A DNA stretch of 33,430 nucleotides from Desulfuromonadales bacterium. GTDB taxonomy: Bacteria > Desulfobacterota > Desulfuromonadia > Desulfuromonadales > Geopsychrobacteraceae. Both the position numbers and the translations under genes were made by a program. Of the stretch, positions 25,091-33,402 are shown piece after piece. A model generated the notes under the pieces. That model saw only the letters and a program-made list of their open reading frames with translations, was not told the DNA's origin and did not search any database. Position 1 is the stretch's first letter. Every line of letters begins with the position of its first letter. The DNA lies in NCBI GenBank assembly GCA_019429255.1, contig JAHYIY010000028.1, forward strand, positions 1-33,430. The letters run 5' to 3'.

Positions 25091-26852
25091 GACAACACAA
25101 GACGTCTATCTGGTTGGTGTCGGCGTTTCCCCCGGAATTGCCATTGGCCAGGTCAGCTTGCTTGATCATCGCTATCCGGTTTACGAGCTTCATATCGAAG
25201 CCGAAGAGATAGATACGGAGATTAAGCGTTTTCGTCAAGCTGTGGCGGAAGCTACAACTCAGCTCCAGCGTATCAAGGAGCGGGTGTCGGAGCAGGTTCA
25301 TCTGCGCGAGCATCTGTACATTCTTGATACCCACATGCTGATTCTGGAAGATGAGATGCTGGTTGGCGCAACTGAGACCGCCATCCGCACCCAACGTAAT
25401 GCTGAAAGCGCCCTGCGACAGGTGTTGAAAAATCTTCGTAGCCTGTTCGATAACATTGAAGATGAATATTTACGTGAGCGGCACTCCGATGTCGATGCCG
25501 TCGGCGAGCGCTTGTTGCGGATTCTTTGTGGTGCCGACGAGCAGATGACCGGCCGCGTTGAAAATGAAGCGATTATTGTTGCCCACGATCTGTCGCCGGC
25601 AGAGACCATGCAGGTCGATCGTTCACGGGTCCTCGGATTTCTCACCGACAAAGGGGGGCGCACCTCCCATACCGCAATCCTCGCGCGCTCCTTGGATATT
25701 CCTGCAGTTGTCGGCCTGGAAACAATCACGTCCCAGGTTGAGGATCGTCAGACGATTATTATCGATGGGGAGAGCGGGGTTGTTGTCCTTAACCCTTCGC
25801 CGGCAACCATATGCAAATATCAACAGCGCAAAAAGCATTTTGAACATCTTGAACATGAACTTGAAGATTATCGTAACTTACCAGCCATCACCACTGACGG
25901 GATGCGTATTTCCCTCTGTGGTAATCTGGAAATGGAGAGTGAGTTCAAGCTGGCGCACAAACATGCCGCAGAAGGTATTGGCCTGTATCGTACCGAGTTC
26001 CTCTTTCTCGGACGTCAGCAACCGCCAAGTGAAGAAGAACAGTTTGATGCCTATTGCAGTGCGTTAGAGCGCATGGACGGCCAGTCGGTGACCATCCGTA
26101 CCCTCGATATCGGTGGTGACAAGTTTGTCACCGGGCTGAATCTGGATGACGAAGCCAATCCCGCCATGGGGCTGCGTGCGGTACGTTTCTCACTGCAGGA
26201 GGAGGGTCTGTTCCGTGTACAGTTACGGGCGATTCTGCGCGCCTCAGGGCGTGGCCGGGTGCGGATCATGTTTCCGCTGATCAGTGGTGTTGCCGAGATC
26301 CGCGCCTGCAAACGGATCCTGCGGGAAGTGACCAAAGAACTGCAACGTCAGGGGTTTGCATGCAACCCGGACATCCCGGTTGGAATCATGATCGAAACGC
26401 CGGCAGCCGTCATGATAGCTCCCTTTCTGGCGCAGGAAGTCGATTTCTTCTCCATCGGCACCAATGACCTGATCCAGTATTTTCTCGCTGTTGACCGCGG
26501 CAATCAGCATGTCGCCTATCTTTATGATTCTTTCCATCCGGCGATTTTACGGGCACTGAAAATGACCTGTGATGCCGCCCATGCTGCCGGCATCAGTGTC
26601 TGTATCTGCGGCGAGATGGCCGGTGAGCCTCTGTATACCCTGGTGTTGATCGGTCTTGGCCTCGATGGTATGTCGATGAATCCATCCTGTATCCCACGCG
26701 TCAAGCGTGTCCTGCGTCATGTCTCAAGAGAACAGGGGAAGGAACTGGTGGAGCGTTTGTTAACCCTGCCGACCAGCAAAGAGGTGTCGGTTGCTATCGA
26801 TCTACACATGCGCACACTGCTGCCTGATTTATTTGCTCGCCCCTTGCTGTGA
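25077..26852 (+). CDS. ptsI: PTS enzyme I
   Basis: Enzyme I transfers phosphate from PEP to HPr His15. The 591-residue protein has N-terminal SPGIAIGQV, the phosphohistidine loop GGRTSHTAILARSLDIPAVVG (His198), the PEP-binding region LYRTEFLFLGRQQPPSEEEQ, and the active cysteine in ICGEMAGEPLY. No ATG opens the frame. TTG 25077 is chosen because GAGG lies six bases upstream inside ptsH; TTG 25065 is an alternative. It ends 95 bases before metK. Confidence 0.95.
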   Translation: MEKNRTTQDVYLVGVGVSPGIAIGQVSLLDHRYPVYELHIEAEEIDTEIKRFRQAVAEATTQLQRIKERVSEQVHLREHLYILDTHMLILEDEMLVGATETAIRTQRNAESALRQVLKNLRSLFDNIEDEYLRERHSDVDAVGERLLRILCGADEQMTGRVENEAIIVAHDLSPAETMQVDRSRVLGFLTDKGGRTSHTAILARSLDIPAVVGLETITSQVEDRQTIIIDGESGVVVLNPSPATICKYQQRKKHFEHLEHELEDYRNLPAITTDGMRISLCGNLEMESEFKLAHKHAAEGIGLYRTEFLFLGRQQPPSEEEQFDAYCSALERMDGQSVTIRTLDIGGDKFVTGLNLDDEANPAMGLRAVRFSLQEEGLFRVQLRAILRASGRGRVRIMFPLISGVAEIRACKRILREVTKELQRQGFACNPDIPVGIMIETPAAVMIAPFLAQEVDFFSIGTNDLIQYFLAVDRGNQHVAYLYDSFHPAILRALKMTCDAAHAAGISVCICGEMAGEPLYTLVLIGLGLDGMSMNPSCIPRVKRVLRHVSREQGKELVERLLTLPTSKEVSVAIDLHMRTLLPDLFARPLL

Positions 26853-26877
26853 TGATGAGTAAATGCGATAAATACAG

Positions 26878-26906
26878 TTGACTCACAATGTCTATCCCCC
26901 TATCTT
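26878..26906 (+). promoter_or_regulatory. Sigma-70 promoter for metK
   Basis: TTGACT (26878-26883) and TATCTT (26901-26906) are separated by exactly 17 bases in the 95-base gap before metK. A strong AGGAGG follows at 26932-26937, ten bases before the ATG. No SAM riboswitch fold is recognisable in the roughly 35-base leader. Confidence 0.6.
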
Positions 26907-26947
26907 GTCAAATTCAAAAAATAGTTACTTGAGGAGGAATAAAAACA

Positions 26948-28117
26948 ATGGCCATGACCGATTTTCTGTTTACTTCAGAATCTGTAAGCGAAGGGCACCC
27001 GGATAAGGTTGCTGACCAGATTTCCGATGCCGTTCTCGATGCGATTCTTGTTCAGGATCCAAAAGCCCGGGTCGCCTGTGAAACCATGGTGACCACCGGC
27101 ATGGCGATCATTGCCGGCGAAATCACCACCACTGCCTATGCCGACCTGCCGACCATCGTGCGGCAGACCATCAAGGAAATTGGCTATAACGACTCTGCTA
27201 TGGGTTTTGACTATGAAACCTGCGCGGTATTGACCTCTATCGATCAGCAGTCCCCCGATATTTCCCAGGGAGTGACCGAAGGGGAGGGACTGTTCAAGGA
27301 ACAGGGTGCCGGTGATCAGGGGTTGATGTTCGGTTTTGCCTGTGACGAAACCCCCGAGTTGATGCCGATGTCGATCATGTTTGCCCATCGCCTGACCAGC
27401 AAGCTGGCCGAAGCGCGCAAGAGTGGCCGCTTGCCCTTTTTGCGCCCCGACAGCAAGTCGCAGGTGTCGATTCAGTATGTTGATGATCAGCCGACGCGTA
27501 TCGATACGGTGGTGCTGTCATCACAGCATATACCGGATGTGACCTATGACCACCTCAAAGAAGCCATTCTCGAAGAAGTTGTCAAACCGAACCTGCCGGT
27601 TGAGCTGATCGACAGCAAAACCCGCTACCTGATCAACCCGACCGGGCGTTTTGTCGTCGGTGGCCCCATGGGTGACTGCGGCCTGACCGGGCGCAAGATT
27701 ATTGTTGATACCTACGGCGGGCAGGGCTCCCACGGTGGTGGCGCCTTCAGCGGTAAAGACCCGAGCAAGGTCGACCGCAGTGCGTCCTACATGGCGCGTT
27801 ATGTGGCAAAAAATATTGTGGCTGCCGGCCTGGCGAGCAAGTGTGAAGTTCAACTGGCCTACGCCATCGGCGTCGCCGATCCGGTTTCGGTGATGATTAA
27901 CACCTTCGGCACCGGCAAGATCCCCTCCAACCGCATCGCTGAAATTGTCCAGGCTGAATTCGACATGCGCCCGGCGGCGATTATCAAGCAACTCGACCTG
28001 CTGCGTCCCATCTACCGGCAGACGGCCGCTTACGGTCATTTTGGGCGGGAGCTGCCGGACTTCACCTGGGAGCGGATCGACCGGGTTGAATCGTTAAAAT
28101 CTCGAGCAGGGCTTTAA
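26948..28117 (+). CDS. metK: S-adenosylmethionine synthase
   Basis: MetK makes SAM from methionine and ATP. The 389-residue protein is of normal length and has the family motifs [20 protein letters not shown] (from about residue 7), [15 protein letters not shown] (about 119-133), and [22 protein letters not shown] (about 262-283). ATG 26948 is chosen from AGGAGG; ATG 26954 would also fit. It is separated from the PTS genes by its own promoter, and is followed by an inverted repeat and a convergent minus-strand gene. Confidence 0.97.
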   Translation: MAMTDFLFTSESVSEGHPDKVADQISDAVLDAILVQDPKARVACETMVTTGMAIIAGEITTTAYADLPTIVRQTIKEIGYNDSAMGFDYETCAVLTSIDQQSPDISQGVTEGEGLFKEQGAGDQGLMFGFACDETPELMPMSIMFAHRLTSKLAEARKSGRLPFLRPDSKSQVSIQYVDDQPTRIDTVVLSSQHIPDVTYDHLKEAILEEVVKPNLPVELIDSKTRYLINPTGRFVVGGPMGDCGLTGRKIIVDTYGGQGSHGGGAFSGKDPSKVDRSASYMARYVAKNIVAAGLASKCEVQLAYAIGVADPVSVMINTFGTGKIPSNRIAEIVQAEFDMRPAAIIKQLDLLRPIYRQTAAYGHFGRELPDFTWERIDRVESLKSRAGL

Positions 28118-28126
28118 AAAATTATA

Positions 28127-28227
28127 GCCACCAAGGCTCCAAGAACACCAAGAAGGGCAAAACCTGAGGGTTGCAACAACAAAAAACCATATTCTATTTA
28201 TCTTGGTGACCTTGGTGTCTTGGTGGC
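28127..28227. repeat. Inverted repeat between metK and esterase gene
   Basis: The left arm (28127-28153) and right arm (28201-28227) are inverted 27-base copies with four mismatches. Each arm consists of near-repeats of CACCAAG. The loop is 47 bases. Sitting between two convergent genes, it may end transcription from both sides, though no T-tract follows. It is of the interspersed repeat type, not a classic terminator. Confidence 0.7.
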
Positions 28228-28234
28228 TGATTGA

Positions 28235-29017
28235 TTACTTCTTGTTCACGCCAAATAAAAATTTCAACGGCAAATGCACGCGGTCGCGCCAGGCACTCTC
28301 CGAGTGGTCGGCAGCAGGATCAAGGTAGTAGCGAAACATCTTCTCGTCATTTTCACTGAGCTGCGCAATATCTGCGGCAATCTCCTCGACCTCATCACCA
28401 TAGCGTCCTTCCCGTCCCCCGATATCAAGCCAGATTTTGAGCCCGCTCAATTCTTTTCGATAGCGCTGCAGATCGGCCTTTAACGCCGCCGGATTCCACC
28501 AGCAGGAAGGGGAGAGGGCAGCAACAGCACCAAACTGGTGACTGCGGCGCAGGGCAATGTTGAGGCTGACCAGTCCCCCCATGGAAGAGCCCATCAGGGC
28601 GTTGGCTTCAGCCTCAGGGCGGGTCAGAAACAGGCGGTCAATGTGGGGTTTGAGTTCGTCAGCGAGAAATTCTTCATAACGGCTGCCCCGGGCACTGATT
28701 GCCTGACCGGCGTGGATGCGATCCTGGTGGGCAAATTCGGCCAGGCGTTCGCTTCCGGCGTGATCGCTGGCGACAACAATCAGCGCTTCGATCTGCCCGC
28801 TGTTGACGAGTTCTGTGATGATGCGATCCAGGTGCCAGGCCTGCCCGGAAAAGGACTCATGATCGTCAAACAGATTCTGGCCATCCTGAACATAGAGGAC
28901 CGGATAGCGTCGTGTCGCCGTAGCCTGGTAGCCCGCCGGCAGCAGGATACGAACCCTGCAGGAGCGTTGCAGGGCGCGCGAGGGAAACGTGTCGATGGCC
29001 AGCAGATGGGCGTTCAC
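28235..29017 (-). CDS. Putative esterase (alpha/beta hydrolase)
   Basis: This 260-residue protein is of the esterase D/enterochelin-esterase type. It has YPVLYVQDGQNLFDD (38-52), the nucleophile elbow GSSMGG with Ser145, ALSPSCWW (about 167-174), and a late HSESAW that likely holds the catalytic His. No signal peptide is obvious. It starts four bases inside the end of the ATP-grasp gene, so the two should be coupled. Substrate is not known; a link to whatever the ATP-grasp enzyme makes is inferred from coupling. Confidence 0.85.
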   Translation of the reverse strand: MNAHLLAIDTFPSRALQRSCRVRILLPAGYQATATRRYPVLYVQDGQNLFDDHESFSGQAWHLDRIITELVNSGQIEALIVVASDHAGSERLAEFAHQDRIHAGQAISARGSRYEEFLADELKPHIDRLFLTRPEAEANALMGSSMGGLVSLNIALRRSHQFGAVAALSPSCWWNPAALKADLQRYRKELSGLKIWLDIGGREGRYGDEVEEIAADIAQLSENDEKMFRYYLDPAADHSESAWRDRVHLPLKFLFGVNKK

Positions 29018-30180
29018 AGACTGTTGAGCTGGTGAATGTCGGCAACCACTGCCCGCCCTTCCTCCTTGGTTGCAGTGCGGATGATAAAGCCGTAATTGCC
29101 GATGGCGGCACTGAAGATGGAGTCAATCGGCTGGTGGTGGGCTATTGTCGCACCATGGCGGTTGAGAATCTCATCAACGCTGTAGCTGTAAGGCTTGCCA
29201 TATTTGCGCCCGGCGTAAAAACAGTCGTACTTGCGTGAAATCTCAGCACTAAAAGGGCGTCCCTGGACGATATTGCAGTACTCAGTGAAAATATCGATGT
29301 CGTTGGCGTAGTTGAACATGTCAACGGTCAATCCGCCGGGGGGACGGATGTTGATCTCCAGGCCGATCAGCTGGTTTTGCGGGGTGCGGAAATATTCAAT
29401 GTGGAAAAAACGTTCCCGGATAGCGAAGGCCTTCACCGTCGCCAGTCCGGCTTTGACCAGATCCCTGGGCAGGATGCGGGGGATATGGTAGTAGAGATCA
29501 ACCTCATTGTTGACACTCTCCATGACGCCGCTACCGTAGACCAGTGACGAAGAAAAAACCACCTGGCCTTGTGCATCAACCAGTCCATCAAAGGTTTCAA
29601 TGCCACCAGTGACAAAAGGTTCCATGAAATAGTCGATAGCCGCTTTGCGCGCAAAAAACTGTTCAAGTTCTTTATCGCTATTAAGACGCCAGGTGTCGGC
29701 GGCGCCAACGCCGTTGTCCGGTTTGACAATTACCGGATAACCGTGGGTGGCAATAAAGGCCCGCCCTGCCGCCAGATCATCAACAATGGCACCATCAACC
29801 ACGGCCACCTGTGCTTGTTTGAAGGCCTTTTTCATCCGTGACTTGAGTTTCATGTCCATAATTTCATCACGCTTGATACCGGCGACATTGAAGTCGCTGC
29901 GCAGGGCGGCATCGAGCTCAAGCCAGTGCTCGTTGTGGGACTCAATCCGGTCGATCTTGCCGTAACGGTGGGTAAAATAGCCGCAGGCCCGGATCACCTC
30001 GGCATAGTCGCTCAGGTTTTCAACCCGGTAGTATTCGCTTAACGCCTGCTGCAGTTCACGCGGGAGCTGGTCATAGGGTTCCTCGGCAATGCCCAGGACG
30101 CGGATGCCGGCCGCCGCCAGGCGGGTCCAGAAGCTAACGAAGTTGGGTGGAAAATGGGGGGAAATACAGACAAAATTCAT
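29014..30180 (-). CDS. ATP-grasp ligase-like protein
   Basis: This 388-residue protein has an N-terminal nucleotide-fold-like segment (about 1-105, MNFVCISPHFPPNF), then an ATP-grasp domain with the ATP-binding loop VIVKPDNGVGAADT (Lys153) and the metal-binding LEINIRPPGG (from about 274). Members join a carboxylate to an amine or thiol using ATP. ATG 30180 follows a GGAG site; an upstream in-frame ATG at 30258 adds 26 residues with no family signal. It overlaps the esterase gene. It sits downstream of agmatine genes across a 224-base gap, so joint control is uncertain. The substrates are unknown. Confidence 0.78.
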   Translation of the reverse strand: MNFVCISPHFPPNFVSFWTRLAAAGIRVLGIAEEPYDQLPRELQQALSEYYRVENLSDYAEVIRACGYFTHRYGKIDRIESHNEHWLELDAALRSDFNVAGIKRDEIMDMKLKSRMKKAFKQAQVAVVDGAIVDDLAAGRAFIATHGYPVIVKPDNGVGAADTWRLNSDKELEQFFARKAAIDYFMEPFVTGGIETFDGLVDAQGQVVFSSSLVYGSGVMESVNNEVDLYYHIPRILPRDLVKAGLATVKAFAIRERFFHIEYFRTPQNQLIGLEINIRPPGGLTVDMFNYANDIDIFTEYCNIVQGRPFSAEISRKYDCFYAGRKYGKPYSYSVDEILNRHGATIAHHQPIDSIFSAAIGNYGFIIRTATKEEGRAVVADIHQLNSL

Positions 30181-30244
30181 TGTAGGCTCCAATGCTGGGG
30201 CGGCTGGTTGTTGCTCGTGTTTAAGCTTATCATCGGCTTTTTGG

Positions 30245-30374
30245 TCCACGGAAAACACGGAAAGACACGGAAAATTAAATCATTACAGCAAAACAGCCAA
30301 TCACCAAAGAGCTTACGCAATGACGTAGCGTATCTTTTTTGATTTTGTTCGTGTATTCCATATGTTCCGTGGAT
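30245..30374. repeat. Inverted repeat of CACGGAA-type units
   Basis: Left arm about 30245-30275 and right arm about 30344-30374 are imperfect inverted copies, both starting from CCACGGAA and built of ACACGGAA-like units. They sit in the 224-base gap between aguB and the ATP-grasp gene. It may stop transcription from aguB. No promoter for the ATP-grasp gene was convincingly seen. Confidence 0.65.
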
Positions 30375-30404
30375 AACTGCTTTTTCCAGGTTAAAAGATA
30401 TCTG

Positions 30405-31289
30405 CTAACGGATGAATCTTTTGGTCATGTCAGCATAAGCGTCAATCCGCCGGTCGCGCAAGAATGGCCAGATGCGCCGCACCTGTTCGGTGCGCTGCAG
30501 ATCAAGGGTGACGCACACCACCTCGTCGTTGGCGTCTGACGCCTGGGCGCGGATTTCCCCCTGGCAACCGGCGACGAAACTGCTTCCCCAGAACCGGGCG
30601 CCGGCGGTCACCTGCGACGGATCAGCTTCAAAACCGCTGCGGTTAACTGCTATCACCGGCAGGCCATTGGCAATGGCGTGGCTGCGCTGGATGGTGATCC
30701 AGGCATCGCGCTGACGTTGTTGTTCTGCAGCGCTATCGTTCGGGTCAAAACCGATGGCAGTGGGGTAGAGCAGCAGATCAGCGCCGGCCAGGGCCATCAG
30801 GCGCGCCGCTTCCGGGTACCACTGATCCCAGCACACCAGCACGCCGAGGGTGCCGACGGAGGTGACAATCGGGGTAAAGCCGAGATCGCCGGGGGTGAAA
30901 TAGAACTTTTCGTAATAGCCGGGATCATCAGGGATGTGCATTTTGCGGTAGCACCCGGCAATGCTGCCATCCTTTTCCAGCACGACGGCGGTATTGTGGT
31001 AGAGCCCCGCGGTGCGTTTTTCAAACAGGGAGAGGACGATAACGAGGCCCAGTTCCCGCGCCAGTTCCCCGAAGGTTTCGGTGGCTGGTCCGGGGATGGA
31101 TTCACCCAGATCAAAGTTATTGCTGTCCTCGGTTTGACAAAAATAAGGGGCGCAATGCAGCTCCTGCAATACCACCAGCTCTGCTCCCTGGGCAGCGGCC
31201 TGTCTGATCCCGTCAAGGCTGCGGGCAATGTTGTCGTTACGCTCCGGGGTGCAGTGGTGCTGCACCAGCCCAACGGTTATTGTTGCCAT
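30405..31289 (-). CDS. aguB: N-carbamoylputrescine amidase
   Basis: This enzyme hydrolyses N-carbamoylputrescine to putrescine, CO2 and ammonia. The 294-residue nitrilase-superfamily protein has the triad Glu43 (LQELHC), Lys116 (YRKMHIPDDP) and Cys153 (LVCWDQWYPE). The motif HIPDDPGYYEKFYF is characteristic of AguB. ATG 31289 is chosen over the longer frame because GGAG lies seven bases upstream. It overlaps the end of aguA by 13 bases. Confidence 0.95.
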   Translation of the reverse strand: MATITVGLVQHHCTPERNDNIARSLDGIRQAAAQGAELVVLQELHCAPYFCQTEDSNNFDLGESIPGPATETFGELARELGLVIVLSLFEKRTAGLYHNTAVVLEKDGSIAGCYRKMHIPDDPGYYEKFYFTPGDLGFTPIVTSVGTLGVLVCWDQWYPEAARLMALAGADLLLYPTAIGFDPNDSAAEQQRQRDAWITIQRSHAIANGLPVIAVNRSGFEADPSQVTAGARFWGSSFVAGCQGEIRAQASDANDEVVCVTLDLQRTEQVRRIWPFLRDRRIDAYADMTKRFIR

Positions 31290-32326
31290 GTCAATACTCC
31301 AGAAGGTAGCTGCATGGTAACGCAATGCAGAGAACCATGCTGTTTGATAAGGGGCAGGCAGTCGATGCCGATGACCTCGCGATCGGGGAAACAGGTACCG
31401 ATCGTCGCCAGGGCGACACTGTCAGCAGCATCCTGGTAACAAGGCACCAGTACCGCATCATTAATGATCAGAAAGTTGGCGTAGGTCGCCGGCAGGCGTT
31501 TCTCCCCGTCGTATTGTGCTTGTGGCCAGGGCAAGGGGATCAGCCTGAAGGGAGTGCCGGCTTTCGTGGTAAAACTGCGCAACTGTTCTTCCATGCGCTG
31601 CAACTCTTCGTAGTGTTCATCCTGCGGATCATCACAGCACACATAGAGGATCGTGTCGTTGGGACCCAGGCGGGCGAGGGTGTCAATGTGGGCATCAGTA
31701 TCATCACCGGCGAGCCAGCCGTAATCAAGCCACAAGATGTGTTGACTGCCGAACAGGGAGCGCAGTTCTGTTTCCAGCTGATGGTTGTTCAGATGCGGAT
31801 TGCGGTTCGGATTCAACAGGCAGTTGGACGTGGTCAGCAGGGTGCCGTTGCCGTCTGATTCGATACTTCCCCCTTCGAGAATCAACCCGACCGTTTCCAA
31901 CGCGACACTGGAGAAGAGCGGAGTCGTTGCCAGGTGGCGGGTGACCTGATTATCCTGGTCGGCGGCAAACTTCAACCCCCAGCCGTTAAAACCGAAATCG
32001 AGCAGACGTGGTTGGCCGTCGGCAATGATGGTGATCGGTCCGAAATCGCGGATCCAGGTATCGTTGGTAGCGATATCCAGCAGATGAATCCGGTCGCTGA
32101 TGATGGCGGCGCGGTTCAGCTGTTGATCGACAACAAGCGGCTCAGGGGTGACAATGATTACCCGCTCAAAGCGGCTGATCTGCCGGGCCAGTTCGAGGTA
32201 GACAGGTAGTACCTCATCCAGCATATCAGCCCAATCGCTGTTCTGATGCGGCCAGGCCAGCAGTACCCCATCCTGGGGATCCCATTCTGCCGGCAGATGG
32301 CGTGATGCTGTTATGTTTGTTTGCAT
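31277..32326 (-). CDS. aguA: Agmatine deiminase
   Basis: AguA converts agmatine to N-carbamoylputrescine, the AguB substrate. The 349-residue peptidyl-arginine-deiminase-family protein begins with PAEWDPQDGVLLAWPHQNSDW (about 12-32). It has TWIRDFGPI (about 109-117), ILEGGSIESDG (about 169-179) and the C-terminal catalytic Cys335 in SLHCVTMQ. The gene starts ten bases after mntP ends, and it overlaps aguB, so mntP-aguA-aguB is a likely operon. Confidence 0.94.
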   Translation of the reverse strand: MQTNITASRHLPAEWDPQDGVLLAWPHQNSDWADMLDEVLPVYLELARQISRFERVIIVTPEPLVVDQQLNRAAIISDRIHLLDIATNDTWIRDFGPITIIADGQPRLLDFGFNGWGLKFAADQDNQVTRHLATTPLFSSVALETVGLILEGGSIESDGNGTLLTTSNCLLNPNRNPHLNNHQLETELRSLFGSQHILWLDYGWLAGDDTDAHIDTLARLGPNDTILYVCCDDPQDEHYEELQRMEEQLRSFTTKAGTPFRLIPLPWPQAQYDGEKRLPATYANFLIINDAVLVPCYQDAADSVALATIGTCFPDREVIGIDCLPLIKQHGSLHCVTMQLPSGVLTWQQ

Positions 32327-32336
32327 GGAAGAAAGC

Positions 32337-32903
32337 TCACTTAAACAAGGTATTCTCGAGCAGAATTTTCAAGCCAATGGCAATCAGCAGCAGCCCGCCG
32401 GCACATTCCACCTTGCTGCTCCACAAAGTCCCCAGTCGCTGGCCAAGGAGCATGCCACCAAGGGTGAAAATCGAAGCGGTCACACCGATGACCAATGCCG
32501 GCAGCCAGATCGATACCCCCAGCAGCGCCAGACTGAAACCCACCGCCAGAGCATCAATGCTGGTCGCAATCGACAGCATCACCAGCGACATGCCGCGGGT
32601 CGGATCCTTGCGTTCACTCTTCTCTTCACCGTGGGTCAGGGCATCGTAGAGCATCTTGACCCCGATCAGCGATAATAGCACAAAAGCCAGCCAGTGACTG
32701 ATGGCCTCCATATAATGGCGCAACCCCACCCCCGCCATCCACCCCAGCACCGGCATCATCCCCTGAAACAGGCCAAAATGAAAACCGAAGCGGAACAGGT
32801 GCCGATAGGTCACCGTCGCCAGGGTTAGTCCCGCCGCCAGCGCCACGGCAAAGGCATCCATCGCCAGGGCGATAGCAATACCGATCAGGGTCAGAGTGTC
32901 CAT
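32337..32903 (-). CDS. mntP: Manganese efflux pump MntP
   Basis: MntP exports Mn(II) across the inner membrane. The 188-residue protein has six predicted helices and two related halves, each with a membrane aspartate: LAMDAFAVALA (Asp16) and TSIDALAVGFS (about 113-123). An AAGGA site lies about 12 bases before the ATG. No yybP-ykoY (manganese) riboswitch is recognisable upstream; the predicted leader is only about 30 bases. Confidence 0.93.
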   Translation of the reverse strand: MDTLTLIGIAIALAMDAFAVALAAGLTLATVTYRHLFRFGFHFGLFQGMMPVLGWMAGVGLRHYMEAISHWLAFVLLSLIGVKMLYDALTHGEEKSERKDPTRGMSLVMLSIATSIDALAVGFSLALLGVSIWLPALVIGVTASIFTLGGMLLGQRLGTLWSSKVECAGGLLLIAIGLKILLENTLFK

Positions 32904-32939
32904 TGGTGCAACGATCCTTGGCAGTAAAAATTTGGTGGC

Positions 32940-32948
32940 TTTATAGCA
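32940..32948 (-). promoter_or_regulatory. Extended -10 promoter for mntP operon
   Basis: On the minus strand TGC plus TATAAA makes an extended -10 box about 37 bases before the mntP ATG. The -35 region at 17-base spacing (TTCTGC) is poor, as is common when the extended -10 is present. It would drive mntP-aguA-aguB. Confidence 0.5.
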
Positions 32949-32998
32949 TGTTTTAAGGTGGGGCAGAATACTTAAGAGAAGAATTTAGCTGCCACTCC

Positions 32999-33402
32999 CG
33001 GGGACTGGCTCCGCCAGGTGCCTGTCCCCCTGCTCGCTGACCCTGTCCCCCTACTGGCTGACCCAAAAATCACCACCCCGTCATGCTCCGCCTGCCACCC
33101 CTCCATAGAGGGGAATAAGGGCCTCCCTCAAAATTCCCCTCCCTCGGAGGGGTGCCCCGACAGGGGTGGGGTGGTCGCACCGGGGACTGGCTCCGCAGGT
33201 GCCTGTCCCCCTGTTTGCTGCCCCTGTCCCCCTGCTCGCTGACCAAAAAATCACCACCCCGTCAGGCTCCGCCTGCCACCCCTCCATAGAGGGGAATAAA
33301 AGCGTGCATAAAATTCCCCTCCCTCGGAGGGGTGCCCCGGCAGGGGTGGGGTGGTCGCACCGGGGACTGGCTCCGTCAGGTGCCTGTCCCCCCTGTTTGC
33401 TG
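32999..33402. repeat. Tandem array of about 180-base palindromic repeats
   Basis: Two near-identical units, 32999-33180 (182 bases) and 33181-33360 (180 bases), are followed by a partial third from 33361. Each starts with an interrupted palindrome, GGGGACTGG to TGTCCCC, then has a long imperfect hairpin whose arms include ACCACCCC and GGGGTGGT (33253-33260 with 33348-33355 in the second unit). ORFs here read only repeat sequence. From mntP to the window end (527 bases) no real gene is seen. Confidence 0.85.

Noticed and set aside
26853-26947. Possible SAM riboswitch before metK
   Set aside because: The gap is only 95 bases and the predicted leader about 35; no SAM-I or SAM-II core is visible.
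32904-32998. Possible manganese riboswitch before mntP
   Set aside because: The predicted leader is about 30 bases and lacks the conserved yybP-ykoY elements.
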